Assembly: GCA_945868435.1 (NCBI GenBank)
Contig: CAMBLG010000017.1
Location: forward strand, 1 to 49,241
Direction: 5' to 3'
Length of the DNA: 49,241 nt
Source: an uncultured Lachnospiraceae bacterium
GTDB lineage: Bacteria > Bacillota > Clostridia > Lachnospirales > Lachnospiraceae
Shown in pieces: positions 1 through 7,337 of the stretch. A program made the position numbers and the translations under genes. Each line of letters begins with the position of its first letter. Position 1 is the first letter of the stretch. The notes beneath the pieces are model-generated. The model saw only the letters and a program-made list of their open reading frames with translations. It did not search any database and was not told where the DNA came from.

Positions 1-154
1 AAACATTTTTCCTGTTATCATCCGTTAGATCTTTGAGATCATTATTTACGATATCCGCAACAAGAAGAGAAGTAAAACGTACTCTAAAACTGTTCCTGCT
101 AAATACAGCTACAAATTTGACCTTCTTGTCTTTATTCAGTTTCGCTTTCTTCCT
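1..154 (-). other. Open frame without a start codon, runs off left edge
   Basis: The minus strand stays open for 51 codons, from just after a TAG at 155-157 to the window edge. It overlaps the last codons of the PIN toxin gene in another frame. The predicted residues look protein-like (for example KVKFVAVFSRNSFRVRF), but there is no ATG, GTG or TTG start and no ribosome site. It could be a decayed gene fragment downstream of the toxin gene or chance; I cannot decide from this end alone. Confidence 0.2.
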
Positions 155-563
155 CTAATAACTTTATTAATGCAGAAGGTTCAAACACCTTAACAGAAGA
201 TTTCGCATAGTCTTTCACATTTCTGGTTACTATGCAATCCATTTCTGAACGAATTGCTGTTTCCACCATAATAGCATCTTCATAATCACCAATTTCAGAA
301 GATATTGCTTTTCGGCAATCTAAAGAAGTCGTATCCAACAAATGAAACAACGTAAAAAGTTTGCTCAAAATCTTTCGTGTTTCTGCATCGCTATGTGTTA
401 AACGATGTGTCAGATAATATATATCTGTAACTGACTTTGCAGTAATATAACCCTCAAATTGCTTATTGGCAGAATATATAAAAAGCTTTTGTGCAGCTTC
501 TGCAAACGGAACACGAGACTGTAATGCATCGATGATCACACAGGTATCAACTAAAACTCTCAT
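132..563 (-). CDS. PIN-domain toxin (VapC-like ribonuclease)
   Basis: A 143-residue single-domain PIN protein, the usual size for VapC-type toxins, which cleave RNA with a Mg-dependent acidic site. The N-terminal strand carries the first acidic residue (VLVDTCVIIDAL, D6). A second acidic position is at D47 in the middle helix. The C-terminal half holds the DYEDAIMVETA motif (D93, E95, D96) followed by CIVTRNVKDY, typical of PIN folds. Its start codon overlaps the stop of the upstream antitoxin gene by 4 bases (ATGA), so the two are translationally coupled with the antitoxin first. The role as toxin is inferred from family and pairing. The RNA target cannot be read from sequence. Confidence 0.85.
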   Translation of the reverse strand: MRVLVDTCVIIDALQSRVPFAEAAQKLFIYSANKQFEGYITAKSVTDIYYLTHRLTHSDAETRKILSKLFTLFHLLDTTSLDCRKAISSEIGDYEDAIMVETAIRSEMDCIVTRNVKDYAKSSVKVFEPSALIKLLEEESETE

Positions 564-775
564 ATTGTATTCAACCTTTCTTCCCGTGCTTCTTCCAGAG
601 TCATATCATTTGAAAGAACACCAAACAATGACTTAGCAACATCTACTCTATCCTGATATGGGTTAGACAATTTTGCAACAACTTTTCCGTTACGAGTAAT
701 ATAAATATCCTCTGTTTCTGCAAGCATAAGATATTTGCCAAGATTAGTTTTCAATTCAGTTGCGGTAATAGACAT
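560..775 (-). CDS. Phd/YefM-family antitoxin
   Basis: A 71-residue protein with the Phd/YefM N-terminal DNA-binding fold: MSITATELKTNLGKYL, then IYITRNGKVVAKL, the usual strand motif of the family. The C-terminal tail (about residues 45-71) would wrap around and neutralise the PIN toxin encoded by the overlapping downstream gene. The start is supported by an AAAGGGG ribosome site at 784-790, eight bases upstream. Antitoxins of this class normally bind palindromes in their own promoter, and a striking palindrome containing the -35 region lies at 850-891. Phd-type antitoxins paired with PIN toxins are common in Firmicutes. Confidence 0.85.
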   Translation of the reverse strand: MSITATELKTNLGKYLMLAETEDIYITRNGKVVAKLSNPYQDRVDVAKSLFGVLSNDMTLEEAREERLNTI

Positions 776-837
776 ATCATCATCCCCTTTCTTAAAGAAT
801 AACTATTTATCGTCTTAAAAAGAAAATCTCTCTTTTC

Positions 838-891
838 AATTATATTATACACAAATCGAACGATTTTATCATCAAAATCGTTCGATTTGTG
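838..891 (-). promoter_or_regulatory. Promoter and palindromic operator of the toxin-antitoxin operon
   Basis: A perfect 18-bp inverted repeat (arms 850-867 and 874-891, 6-base spacer) reads CACAAATCGAACGATTTT on the left arm. Each arm is itself a near-palindrome, AATCG-NN-CGATT, giving two sub-sites. Reading on minus, TATAAT follows directly after the repeat (844-849 on plus), with ATGATA about 17 bases upstream inside the repeat. A protein bound here would cover the -35 region, the classic arrangement for an autoregulated antitoxin promoter. It also lies just past the stop of the 905-1195 gene, but no T-run follows it, so a terminator is less likely. Confidence 0.6.
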
Positions 892-904
892 CAAATTTTA
901 ATAT

Positions 905-1195
905 TTACCAAACTTCAAGGCTATCCTCCGCATCAATCCACATTTGCATAGTCCTATCAAGATACAACCTTGCATATTCCAGTGGATTATCTATCGCAAG
1001 AGCATTCAATGCACACTCTGAATTAGGAGTAGTCTTTAACCCTTCCTCTGCCTTTGCACAATCTATCCTCAGAATATATCCTGCATAAGTGCATATATCA
1101 ATGCTGTTGTGGTAAATGTTATAATCTGCATATATTATATTCATCCAATCAATCCCTTCTTGAAAATGTATCATAAGCATTTCATCCAATCCCAA
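905..1195 (-). CDS. Small DUF6061-like protein of unknown function
   Basis: A 96-residue acidic soluble protein. The pattern 'YADYNIY... DCAKAEEGL... CALNALAIDNPLEYARLYLDR' recalls the DUF6061-type small proteins of gut Firmicutes, in which a 'NDPxxYAxLxL' segment is conserved. That match is from memory and is tentative. The longest reading starts at a TTG; ATG codons at residues 6 and 8 are equally possible, because no clear ribosome site decides. It sits alone between the toxin-antitoxin promoter and an inverted-repeat-rich non-coding stretch. No function can be assigned. Confidence 0.5.
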   Translation of the reverse strand: MGLDEMLMIHFQEGIDWMNIIYADYNIYHNSIDICTYAGYILRIDCAKAEEGLKTTPNSECALNALAIDNPLEYARLYLDRTMQMWIDAEDSLEVW

Positions 1196-1508
1196 CTGCC
1201 ATTTTCATAATTTGTTATAAGTTGTTACCAGCTTTTCTTTCTCCGCTCCGCTTCGGTCCGCACAGAGCAGATGTCCACCGGACATCTTGTGCCCTTGTTT
1301 TTTCCCTTATGAGGGTTCATAAACAAGGGTAGAACGATATAACACAATACAAGATGTGACGGAGAGGACACCCACGAAAACTTTAGTATTTTCAATGGTT
1401 TGACGAGATTTTTATAACAAGATATAACAGTTTTTAAATCCCTTAAAATACCTCAAGTGAGAATTCAAAGCTTCTGTTGCTTTCAATCTCTCCACAAGAC
1501 TGAAAGTT
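1196..1508. other. 313-bp non-coding stretch rich in inverted repeats, oriT-like or element remnant
   Basis: No credible gene. It contains three related elements: AGATGTCC (1269-1276), GGACATCTTGT (1280-1290) and ACAAGATGT (1349-1357). The middle one can pair with either neighbour. Nested inside the outer pair are CCCTTGTTT (1292-1300) with AAACAAGGG (1321-1329), and a small CCCT-TATG-AGGG hairpin (1304-1315). Such clustered inverted repeats next to accessory genes are reminiscent of transfer origins or ends of integrated elements, but no relaxase or integrase is present here. Confidence 0.4.
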
Positions 1509-1997
1509 TCAGCACTCAAAACGAAGCTTATAAAACTGCTGTACCCATTCAGGGTATGTTTTATATATCTCGCTATCCTGCATTTGTTTAATTGTTCGCC
1601 GTCCTACTCTTCTATCTAAAATAGCAAAAATGCGTATAAGGCAGTTACCACTTATAAGTGCATCAGCAATTGGCATTTGCAGAAAATCCGTCGCGGCTTG
1701 TAGGAAATCCCAATCAGAAAGAGTTCCTTCCTCTTGCCATTTGTTCCTCAAATCCAGTGTGTCATCCCAAACTCCTGTCTCTTCCCATCGCTCATTCATA
1801 TCGCTATCTTGTTTGTACATATCAATCCATGAGAAGACAACAAGTTCCCTCCCATCCAACTTGATTGATGCTCGTCCATATGAATTATGAACTTTATGAT
1901 AACGTGTCAGGAAATAAGATACTCGATTCCTTAACGAATCACACAAACATTCATTTAATTGCTTATTAAGACCTGACCATGATTTATAATGCTTCAT
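1509..1997 (-). CDS. SF0329-like family protein, function unknown
   Basis: A 162-residue soluble protein. The N-terminus (WSGLNKQLNECLCDSLRNRVSYFLTRYHKVHNSYGRASIKLDGRELVVFSW) matches my recollection of the SF0329 family, found scattered in accessory regions of Firmicutes. The C-terminal half is helical and Arg/Lys-rich and ends in YPEWVQQFYKLRFEC. No catalytic motif is visible. A good promoter lies upstream (TTGAAA, 17-base spacer, TATATT). The start ATG is preceded by GAGGAG. Its isolated position in an AT-rich patch suggests acquired DNA. Function is unknown, possibly related to immunity or defence like other small island genes, but nothing shows that directly. Confidence 0.6.
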   Translation of the reverse strand: MKHYKSWSGLNKQLNECLCDSLRNRVSYFLTRYHKVHNSYGRASIKLDGRELVVFSWIDMYKQDSDMNERWEETGVWDDTLDLRNKWQEEGTLSDWDFLQAATDFLQMPIADALISGNCLIRIFAILDRRVGRRTIKQMQDSEIYKTYPEWVQQFYKLRFEC

Positions 1998-2041
1998 CTC
2001 TAACTCCTCTACAACTTCTAATTGCCTAATTTATATTTACA

Positions 2042-2086
2042 AATATAGAATACTTTCATGTCTATTTCAAGGCATATTCATATGCC
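2042..2086 (-). promoter_or_regulatory. Promoter of the SF0329-like gene with adjoining palindrome
   Basis: On minus, TTGAAA (2065-2070) and TATATT (2042-2047) are separated by exactly 17 bases. Directly upstream is GGCATA-TTCA-TATGCC (2071-2086), a perfect 6-bp dyad that could be an operator. Confidence 0.5.
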
Positions 2087-2152
2087 CCTATTCAACAGGT
2101 ACACCATTCCCCAAAGAAAATTACATTTTCACCCACACTTACTACAATAAAA

Positions 2153-2198
2153 TTTCCCACAGATCCGAGCATCAAAGATTCTCCAAACCCGTGGGAAA
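2153..2198 (-). terminator. Possible terminator hairpin below the VanZ-like gene
   Basis: TTTCCCAC (2153-2160) and GTGGGAAA (2191-2198) form an 8-bp stem with a 30-base loop. On minus the stem is followed by ATTTTATT. It lies about 100 bases beyond the VanZ-like stop codon. The long loop makes this a weak call. Nothing else is evident in 1998-2296. Confidence 0.3.
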
Positions 2199-2296
2199 CC
2201 GTATAACATTTTACCGAGAAGCATATATTTTTTTATAGGAAACAATAGACCTATTTGATTCAAACAATTTTTTCAAACACCCGGACAAAAGCGTCT

Positions 2297-2800
2297 CTAT
2301 CGATTCACCACAAGCAACAGGACAACCAGTGCTGTCAAAGCTACTGCGCAAATGCACGTTGCTATGTTGATCACCTTTCGGTAATATCGTGGGAACATAT
2401 CAGAAAAATCGGAAAAGATTCCTATTCCCACCAGACCGCCGATCGTATTCATAAGAAGGTCTGTGATATCACTGGCACCAATGGCTAACAGATATTGCAG
2501 GGTCTCATAAATCAGACTTGTTGCACAGATCGGAAGCGCTTTCCACAGAAAATGCTTTTTCTCCCAAACACTGCTCAACAAAATACCGTAAGGAATAAAT
2601 GCAAAGATATTCTGAATAATTTCCTCGTAATTCAGTCTTCCATTTGTCATTACAGAGGCCCCAAAGGGAATCAGATTGATGCTCCGGTAATGCCCCAATT
2701 CCTCCAATGAAAACTGCATTTTAAAAACAATAATAAAAGTCAGTGCAGCCAAATAAAATATGAGTAAAGCAAGCGACATCTTTTTTGAATCTATCTTCAT
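2297..2800 (-). CDS. VanZ-like membrane protein
   Basis: A 167-residue protein with about four to five hydrophobic segments. Features of the VanZ fold are an early membrane helix, the 'NLIPFG' segment, and 'IIQNIFAFIPYGILLS', followed by 'YETLQYLLAIGASDITDLLMNTIGGLVG', the family's conserved acidic and Asn-Thr-Gly-Gly region. VanZ proteins lower susceptibility to teicoplanin in some Enterococci, but the wider family is of unknown function. The start at 2800 is preferred over an ATG eight codons upstream, because GAGGAGG lies ten bases before it. There is no vanHAX cluster, so glycopeptide resistance should not be inferred. Confidence 0.8.
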   Translation of the reverse strand: MKIDSKKMSLALLIFYLAALTFIIVFKMQFSLEELGHYRSINLIPFGASVMTNGRLNYEEIIQNIFAFIPYGILLSSVWEKKHFLWKALPICATSLIYETLQYLLAIGASDITDLLMNTIGGLVGIGIFSDFSDMFPRYYRKVINIATCICAVALTALVVLLLVVNR

Positions 2801-2867
2801 AATCCAAATTCCTCCTCGGTTCATTCCTGCGCCGCTTCTATCTTAGCACACGTACACATGAATAGTC

Positions 2868-3809
2868 CTATAAGGGATTCTTAAGAATTATGAAGAATTC
2901 CTCCAGTGTCAACCCCCGGCTGGACATAAACTGCGCCGCCTCTTTTCCCACATAGCGAAAATGCCACGGCTCGAACGCAATTCCGGTGATATTTTCTTTG
3001 TCCTTGGGATATCGCAGGATAAATCCGTACTCTGCACAATGTTCCACAAGCCAGCGGTTCCCCGGCTCGTTAGCCTGCGTCAGATCCATCTGGGTGTTGC
3101 CGGAACAGAGAATGTCCAGCGATAAGCCGGTTTCATGCTCGCTGTGCCCCGCCGGCAGTGTCTCTTCCAAGGTTTTTGCAAGAGCGGCTTCATAAGTCAT
3201 ACCTTCCTGCATGTATTCCGTCACATCTTCATCAATCAGTTCCTGCTGCCGTTCCCTGCTCCGATAGGCTGAGGCGATCCAATATTCATATCCTTCATTT
3301 CCCGCTGCTCTCAGCATATCCACCAGATCATCATACATCACTGAAGCTGCCTGCAGTCTCCCGTTGCAGATACTGCGCAGCATCGGATCATAATCCGGGG
3401 ATAATTCGTACTCCTTATTGGCAATCACCAGCAGTGACGGATATTCCCGGTACAGTCTTAAGCATTCCCTCCGATCCTCCTCAGACAGTACCTCTGAGGC
3501 CTTGGAACCAGTATCCTGCCCCATTCCCATTTCTGTCTGCGGTTCATCCCCCGGCATACTTGTGGCATCCGCCTCGCTCTCCCCCAAATGATCGCTCCGG
3601 GCGGACGATCCGTAGACTGCATTTCCATATGCCTGCTCCTGTGTTCCCGACACCGCCGCATAGATCCACTGCACTATGGTAAATACGCCAATGAATCCCA
3701 AAATCCCCCATATTGCCAAAAGAATATAGAGGGTTCTTCGAATTCTGCGCACACGCTTTTCTTTTCTGGAAATTCTTTCACATGTTCCTCTTTTTCGTTC
3801 CGCTTCCAT
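2868..3809 (-). CDS. VanY-like D-alanyl-D-alanine carboxypeptidase (M15B), membrane-anchored
   Basis: A 313-residue protein: a basic N-terminus, one membrane segment (about residues 25-48), a low-complexity acidic linker, then a VanY/M15B peptidase domain over the last 200 residues. Visible motifs are 'SAYRSRERQQEL', 'GHSEHETGLSLDI' (Zn-binding His and Asp) and 'EPWHFRYVG' (catalytic and Zn-binding region). It would trim the terminal D-Ala of peptidoglycan stem peptides outside the membrane. The start at 3809 is chosen because GGAGGAGG lies eight bases upstream; a TTG two codons earlier is also possible. The adjacent VanZ-like gene lies 67 bases downstream and may be cotranscribed. Confidence 0.88.
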   Translation of the reverse strand: MEAERKRGTCERISRKEKRVRRIRRTLYILLAIWGILGFIGVFTIVQWIYAAVSGTQEQAYGNAVYGSSARSDHLGESEADATSMPGDEPQTEMGMGQDTGSKASEVLSEEDRRECLRLYREYPSLLVIANKEYELSPDYDPMLRSICNGRLQAASVMYDDLVDMLRAAGNEGYEYWIASAYRSRERQQELIDEDVTEYMQEGMTYEAALAKTLEETLPAGHSEHETGLSLDILCSGNTQMDLTQANEPGNRWLVEHCAEYGFILRYPKDKENITGIAFEPWHFRYVGKEAAQFMSSRGLTLEEFFIILKNPL

Positions 3810-3931
3810 CTTCAACGCCTCCTCCGTATGTTTCCCGTCCTGTCATTTCATATGTCATGATCCTTAACAGGCACATTATTACACACGGATGCATCGCATT
3901 TTCTGCGAAAGTGCATCAAAGATGCATCATA

Positions 3932-4143
3932 ATTTCATCGTAACTATTCAGAACCCCTAAGAATAAGATAAGCAGAATCGTCATGCTTGCATGTAAGAGG
4001 CTGATTATCTTATTCGTAAGGTGGCTCGAATAGAGTCACCGCCCCATATATGAGCAAAAAGAAAGCTTCGAAGAAGCGACAGACCGGTAGACGGGCTGTT
4101 TTTGCGAATGTATGGGAGGGGTTCTGAATAGTTACATTCCATC
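3932..4143. mobile_element. MITE-like structured element, copy A, with 8-bp target duplication
   Basis: The element is 3940-4135 (196 bp). It begins GTAACTATTCAGAACCCC and ends with the exact reverse complement (18 bp, extendable to 19). Flanks ATTTCATC (3932-3939) and ATTCCATC (4136-4143) match at 7 of 8 bases, so they look like a target duplication. There is no coding capacity. Internal stems are 3961-3975/4001-4015, 3982-3986/3989-3993, 4020-4027/4033-4040, 4054-4060/4099-4105, 4065-4069/4073-4077 and 4080-4086/4092-4098. A second copy lies at 21733-21929 in the opposite orientation. The insertion sits exactly at the stop codon of the 4142-5020 gene without changing it. The mobilising transposase is not in this window. 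Confidence 0.85.
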
Positions 4144-5020
4144 AAAGAATTCCGCACAATCCCATGTTTAATTCTCTCTCGCTTTTTTTATAATAGTCAA
4201 ACATATTCAAATACAGTTCAAGCTCATTGCCGGACCCCGGATACAGATATACCCAGAATGTGTTATCATCGCTGCCCTTCCAGCTTACTGAACCTTCCCC
4301 ACTGTCAGAGGTTGCCAGATCTACCACACCGGCGGAATTTGCGTCACTTATCATATGATTCACAGATCTCCATTGCACATCTTCCAGTTCCCAGTACGAA
4401 ATCCATCCTTTTACGAATTCCTCATGTTCTCCCACCAGACACTGTTCACTCCATGAATCCCACTGCTCCTGTACATCTTCGTATGCGACGTATAGGGTCA
4501 CTGCATAGATTTTGTGAAATTCACTGTCAATCTGAACAGAAATAGTTCCATCATCCGTAAAACAATCCAGCTTCCACAGATAGATATTCCGAAGCTGATC
4601 CCCGTCTGCTTCCTCCATAAACGCTGCATCCGATAACATATAAAGCTCCATAAAGCTTCTCTGACTGATGGAGTGAATACTGACCTTCTGGGGAAGCAGA
4701 AGATCATCATACATCTTCTGCAATTCTTCATTGACAATCTGCATAAGCTCTGCGTCACTTACATTGTCCGTCCGCTCTCCAATCTGCAGCTTGTAGATTT
4801 CTTCCCCCCGGAAAACACAACCGGCAATGGCATCCAGCTTTTCCGCAAACGAATCATAATACCGGATTTCATACGGCTCATAGGAGACCTGCTCATAAGA
4901 AGCCTCTCCCAGCGTCTGCCTTTCATATATCCTGCCCACCGCCTCCGGCACAAATAGGGCAATCACAACGGCAGCCAGCAAGAAAAACAACACCAGTTTC
5001 GTCCAAATACGTCCCTTCAT
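4142..5020 (-). CDS. Membrane-anchored extracytoplasmic protein of a two-component operon
   Basis: I do not recognise a family for this 292-residue protein. It has a basic N-terminus and one hydrophobic segment (about residues 8-28, KLVLFFLLAAVVIALFVPEAV). A long acidic, Trp- and Tyr-rich domain follows and would lie outside the membrane. Its start overlaps the stop of the histidine kinase gene by 4 bases (ATGA), so it is coupled to the kinase and regulator. By analogy with accessory proteins encoded beside sensor kinases, it may modulate the kinase or be its main output; that is inference. The last codon abuts a mobile element at 3940-4135, but the original TGA is preserved. Confidence 0.65.
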   Translation of the reverse strand: MKGRIWTKLVLFFLLAAVVIALFVPEAVGRIYERQTLGEASYEQVSYEPYEIRYYDSFAEKLDAIAGCVFRGEEIYKLQIGERTDNVSDAELMQIVNEELQKMYDDLLLPQKVSIHSISQRSFMELYMLSDAAFMEEADGDQLRNIYLWKLDCFTDDGTISVQIDSEFHKIYAVTLYVAYEDVQEQWDSWSEQCLVGEHEEFVKGWISYWELEDVQWRSVNHMISDANSAGVVDLATSDSGEGSVSWKGSDDNTFWVYLYPGSGNELELYLNMFDYYKKSERELNMGLCGIL

Positions 5021-6501
5021 TTCAGTTCTCCTTTTTTGTAACTCGCATCAGCCAGGCAATTCTTTGGAAAAAGCATGGTAATGCATGTTCCCTCTCCCTG
5101 TGTGCTCTCAACATTCCATTCTGCACCGTGCACCTCAATAATCTGTCTGCATATTGCCATCCCAAGCCCTGCACCGCCTTCCTTTCTCGCCCGGGATTTG
5201 TCCACCATATAAAAAGCCTCCGTCACCCGTTCCAGTTCCTCTTTCGGAATTCCCCTTCCATTATCCTTCACACAAATCCCATATGAAAAATCCATACCGG
5301 AGGGCAATTTTGAATCCTTCACCTGCAATCTCCTGCTTCCCGTCACAACAATATGTCCACCCTCGTCACAGGCCTTGCGGCTGTTATCCACCAGATTCGA
5401 AAGCAGAGATAACAGCAGATCCATATCCCCGACAATCGCTCCATCCTCCATGTTCACCTGCATCTCAATCTTTTTGTCTGCCAGTTTTACTCTCATCAAC
5501 TGTACCAGCCGTTCTCCCAGCTCTGCCATATCCACCTTGCCCATGCTTGCACCAAGCTTGCCGATCCGAATCAATTCCATCATCTTGTAGGACAGGCTTT
5601 CCAGCCGCCTGCCCTCCCGATAAATGTATCCGGCAGACTGCCTCCGATCCTCGTCATTCAATTCCATAGTCATAAGCATTTCCGCGTACCCGATAATGGA
5701 AGTCAGAGGTGTCTTCAATTCATGGGCAAAGGCCCCGGTAAATTCCTCCTGCCGCCGCGCATTCTCCCGAAGCTCGTATATATTATTCTCAAGGCGGTCT
5801 GCCATTCCGTTAAAATCCTGCATGAGATCGGCAATCTCATCCCTGCCTTTTACCTTCACTCTCCGCTCATATACCCCATTGGAAAAAGCCTTCGTTGCCA
5901 GCGACAATTTCCGGATTGGTGCAGTAAACCCTGCAGCAAAAAGCACAGACAACACCGCGGCAAGACATGCCAGCACCACAAGTGTCACACGATAAGCGCG
6001 GTAGCCATTCTCCCAATTGTCATAGACATCTTGGATGTTTCTCCTGATTTCCAGGTAGTACGTCTGCCCGATACAGTCCATCCGCGTCATGGCTTCCATC
6101 TTATGTATTCCGTTATCCAGAGTCAGCCGCCACACACAGTTGTCGTCGGATGACGCATTTTTCAACAAATGGTACAATTCTCTGTCCGAGGATTGGGATG
6201 GATAAATGCACCTGCCGTCTTCGTCATACACAACGACCTCATTCACACCATCCCCCACATTGTCGGCAACCGATTGGGTCAGCTGCTTGATTGTGCGCTC
6301 ATCTACGGTGTAACTCTCCTCCAGCCCCTCCACCGAAGCCAGAAATGCATATTGAAGCATGCGCACTTCCTCCATGCCACGCTCCGTCTCTTTATCCAAA
6401 GAGGATTGCAAAAACGACTGCAACAGAACTGTTCCAAATATTGTAAATGACAGCAAAATGATCGCAAGCATCCCTGTCAGCAGCTTCCAAAACAGCTTCA
6501 T
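5017..6501 (-). CDS. Sensor histidine kinase
   Basis: A 494-residue membrane kinase. Two membrane helices (about residues 5-30 and 170-192) bracket an extracellular sensor of about 140 residues. Then come a HAMP domain (about 192-245), a HisKA dimer domain with the phospho-acceptor His260 in 'GAFAHELKTPLTSIIGY', and an ATPase domain with an N-box ('LLSNLVDNSRKA', about 365-377), 'DNGRGIP' and 'GGAGLGMAI'. All catalytic motifs are intact, so it should phosphorylate the OmpR-type regulator encoded 22 bases upstream. The stop overlaps the start of the 4142-5020 gene. The signal is unknown; nearby VanY/VanZ-like genes suggest, but do not prove, a cell-envelope cue. Confidence 0.93.
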   Translation of the reverse strand: MKLFWKLLTGMLAIILLSFTIFGTVLLQSFLQSSLDKETERGMEEVRMLQYAFLASVEGLEESYTVDERTIKQLTQSVADNVGDGVNEVVVYDEDGRCIYPSQSSDRELYHLLKNASSDDNCVWRLTLDNGIHKMEAMTRMDCIGQTYYLEIRRNIQDVYDNWENGYRAYRVTLVVLACLAAVLSVLFAAGFTAPIRKLSLATKAFSNGVYERRVKVKGRDEIADLMQDFNGMADRLENNIYELRENARRQEEFTGAFAHELKTPLTSIIGYAEMLMTMELNDEDRRQSAGYIYREGRRLESLSYKMMELIRIGKLGASMGKVDMAELGERLVQLMRVKLADKKIEMQVNMEDGAIVGDMDLLLSLLSNLVDNSRKACDEGGHIVVTGSRRLQVKDSKLPSGMDFSYGICVKDNGRGIPKEELERVTEAFYMVDKSRARKEGGAGLGMAICRQIIEVHGAEWNVESTQGEGTCITMLFPKNCLADASYKKGELK

Positions 6502-6523
6502 CTCCTGTCCTCCTGTCTATAGA

Positions 6524-7198
6524 CTATTCCGCCTGCTCACTTGTTTCATCACGGAATCGGTATCCCACCTTGTACACCGCCTCAATCTGCTTTTCCAGCC
6601 CTGCCTTTTTGCGCAGACGTTGTACATGCAGATCCACGGTACGACTATCTCCCATATAGGGACTTTCCCACACCCGTTCATAAATCATTTCCCGGTAGAG
6701 TGCGACATTGGGATTCCGGACAAAAAGCAACAGCAGATCAAATTCCTTATAGGTCAACTCAACGACCTTCCCCGCTTTGGTCACAGTTCTGGAGGGGATA
6801 TCTATGAGAAGCCCACACGCATGAATCTGCTGTTCCGCCTTATGGTAACGGCGCAGCACAGTATCCACCCGGGCCAGAAGTTCTAAAATCTCAAAGGGCT
6901 TTGTGATATAATCCTCTGCCCCCAAACGAAGTCCCCGTACCTTGTCAAGGGTTTCGCCTTTTGCAGTCAAAAAAATGACCGGTGTTCCAAGCGTCTTCGC
7001 ATATTCCAGCAATTCATATCCATCAATTTCCGGAAGCATGATATCCAATAGGCACAGATCGTACACGCTTTCCTGTAATAAATCTGCCCCCTTCGTTCCA
7101 GTGTTGGCCACATCACAGACATATCCCGCATTTTTCAGATTAATACGGATCAAATTTGCAATGGGCTCCTCGTCTTCCACGATCAAGATTCGAATCAT
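6524..7198 (-). CDS. OmpR/PhoB-family response regulator
   Basis: A 224-residue two-domain regulator. The receiver domain (1-115) has the acidic pocket E8/D9, phospho-acceptor D52 in 'CLLDIMLPEIDGYE', T78 and K100. The winged-helix DNA-binding domain (about 128-220) shows 'LTYKEFDLLLLFVRNPN' and the recognition region 'DSRTVDLHVQRLRKKAG'. It is the first gene of a three-gene operon with the kinase and a membrane protein. It is divergent from pncB, with 238 bases between them, where minus-strand -10-like sequences occur but no clear promoter can be fixed. The target genes are not known. Confidence 0.93.
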   Translation of the reverse strand: MIRILIVEDEEPIANLIRINLKNAGYVCDVANTGTKGADLLQESVYDLCLLDIMLPEIDGYELLEYAKTLGTPVIFLTAKGETLDKVRGLRLGAEDYITKPFEILELLARVDTVLRRYHKAEQQIHACGLLIDIPSRTVTKAGKVVELTYKEFDLLLLFVRNPNVALYREMIYERVWESPYMGDSRTVDLHVQRLRKKAGLEKQIEAVYKVGYRFRDETSEQAE

Positions 7199-7337
7199 AA
7201 CCGATTTTCTCCATTCCCAAGTGTCTTCATCTCAATTAAGTATGTTCATTCCAATAGGCATTATATTTCTATAAACATCTATGCGTTTCACACAATGCAT
7301 TCACCGATTATCATTATACCTCATAATTGTATCATAG

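Noticed and set aside
2297..3809. Glycopeptide-resistance locus (VanZ and VanY names)
   Set aside because: There are no vanH, vanA/B ligase or vanX genes, and VanY/VanZ-like proteins are common cell-envelope genes in Clostridia. The nearby two-component genes alone do not make a van cluster.
3941..4134. TA target duplication of the IS630/mariner type for the element
   Set aside because: TA occurs at both ends, but the 8-bp duplications outside the G/C end bases fit both copies better and the G and C are conserved in both copies.
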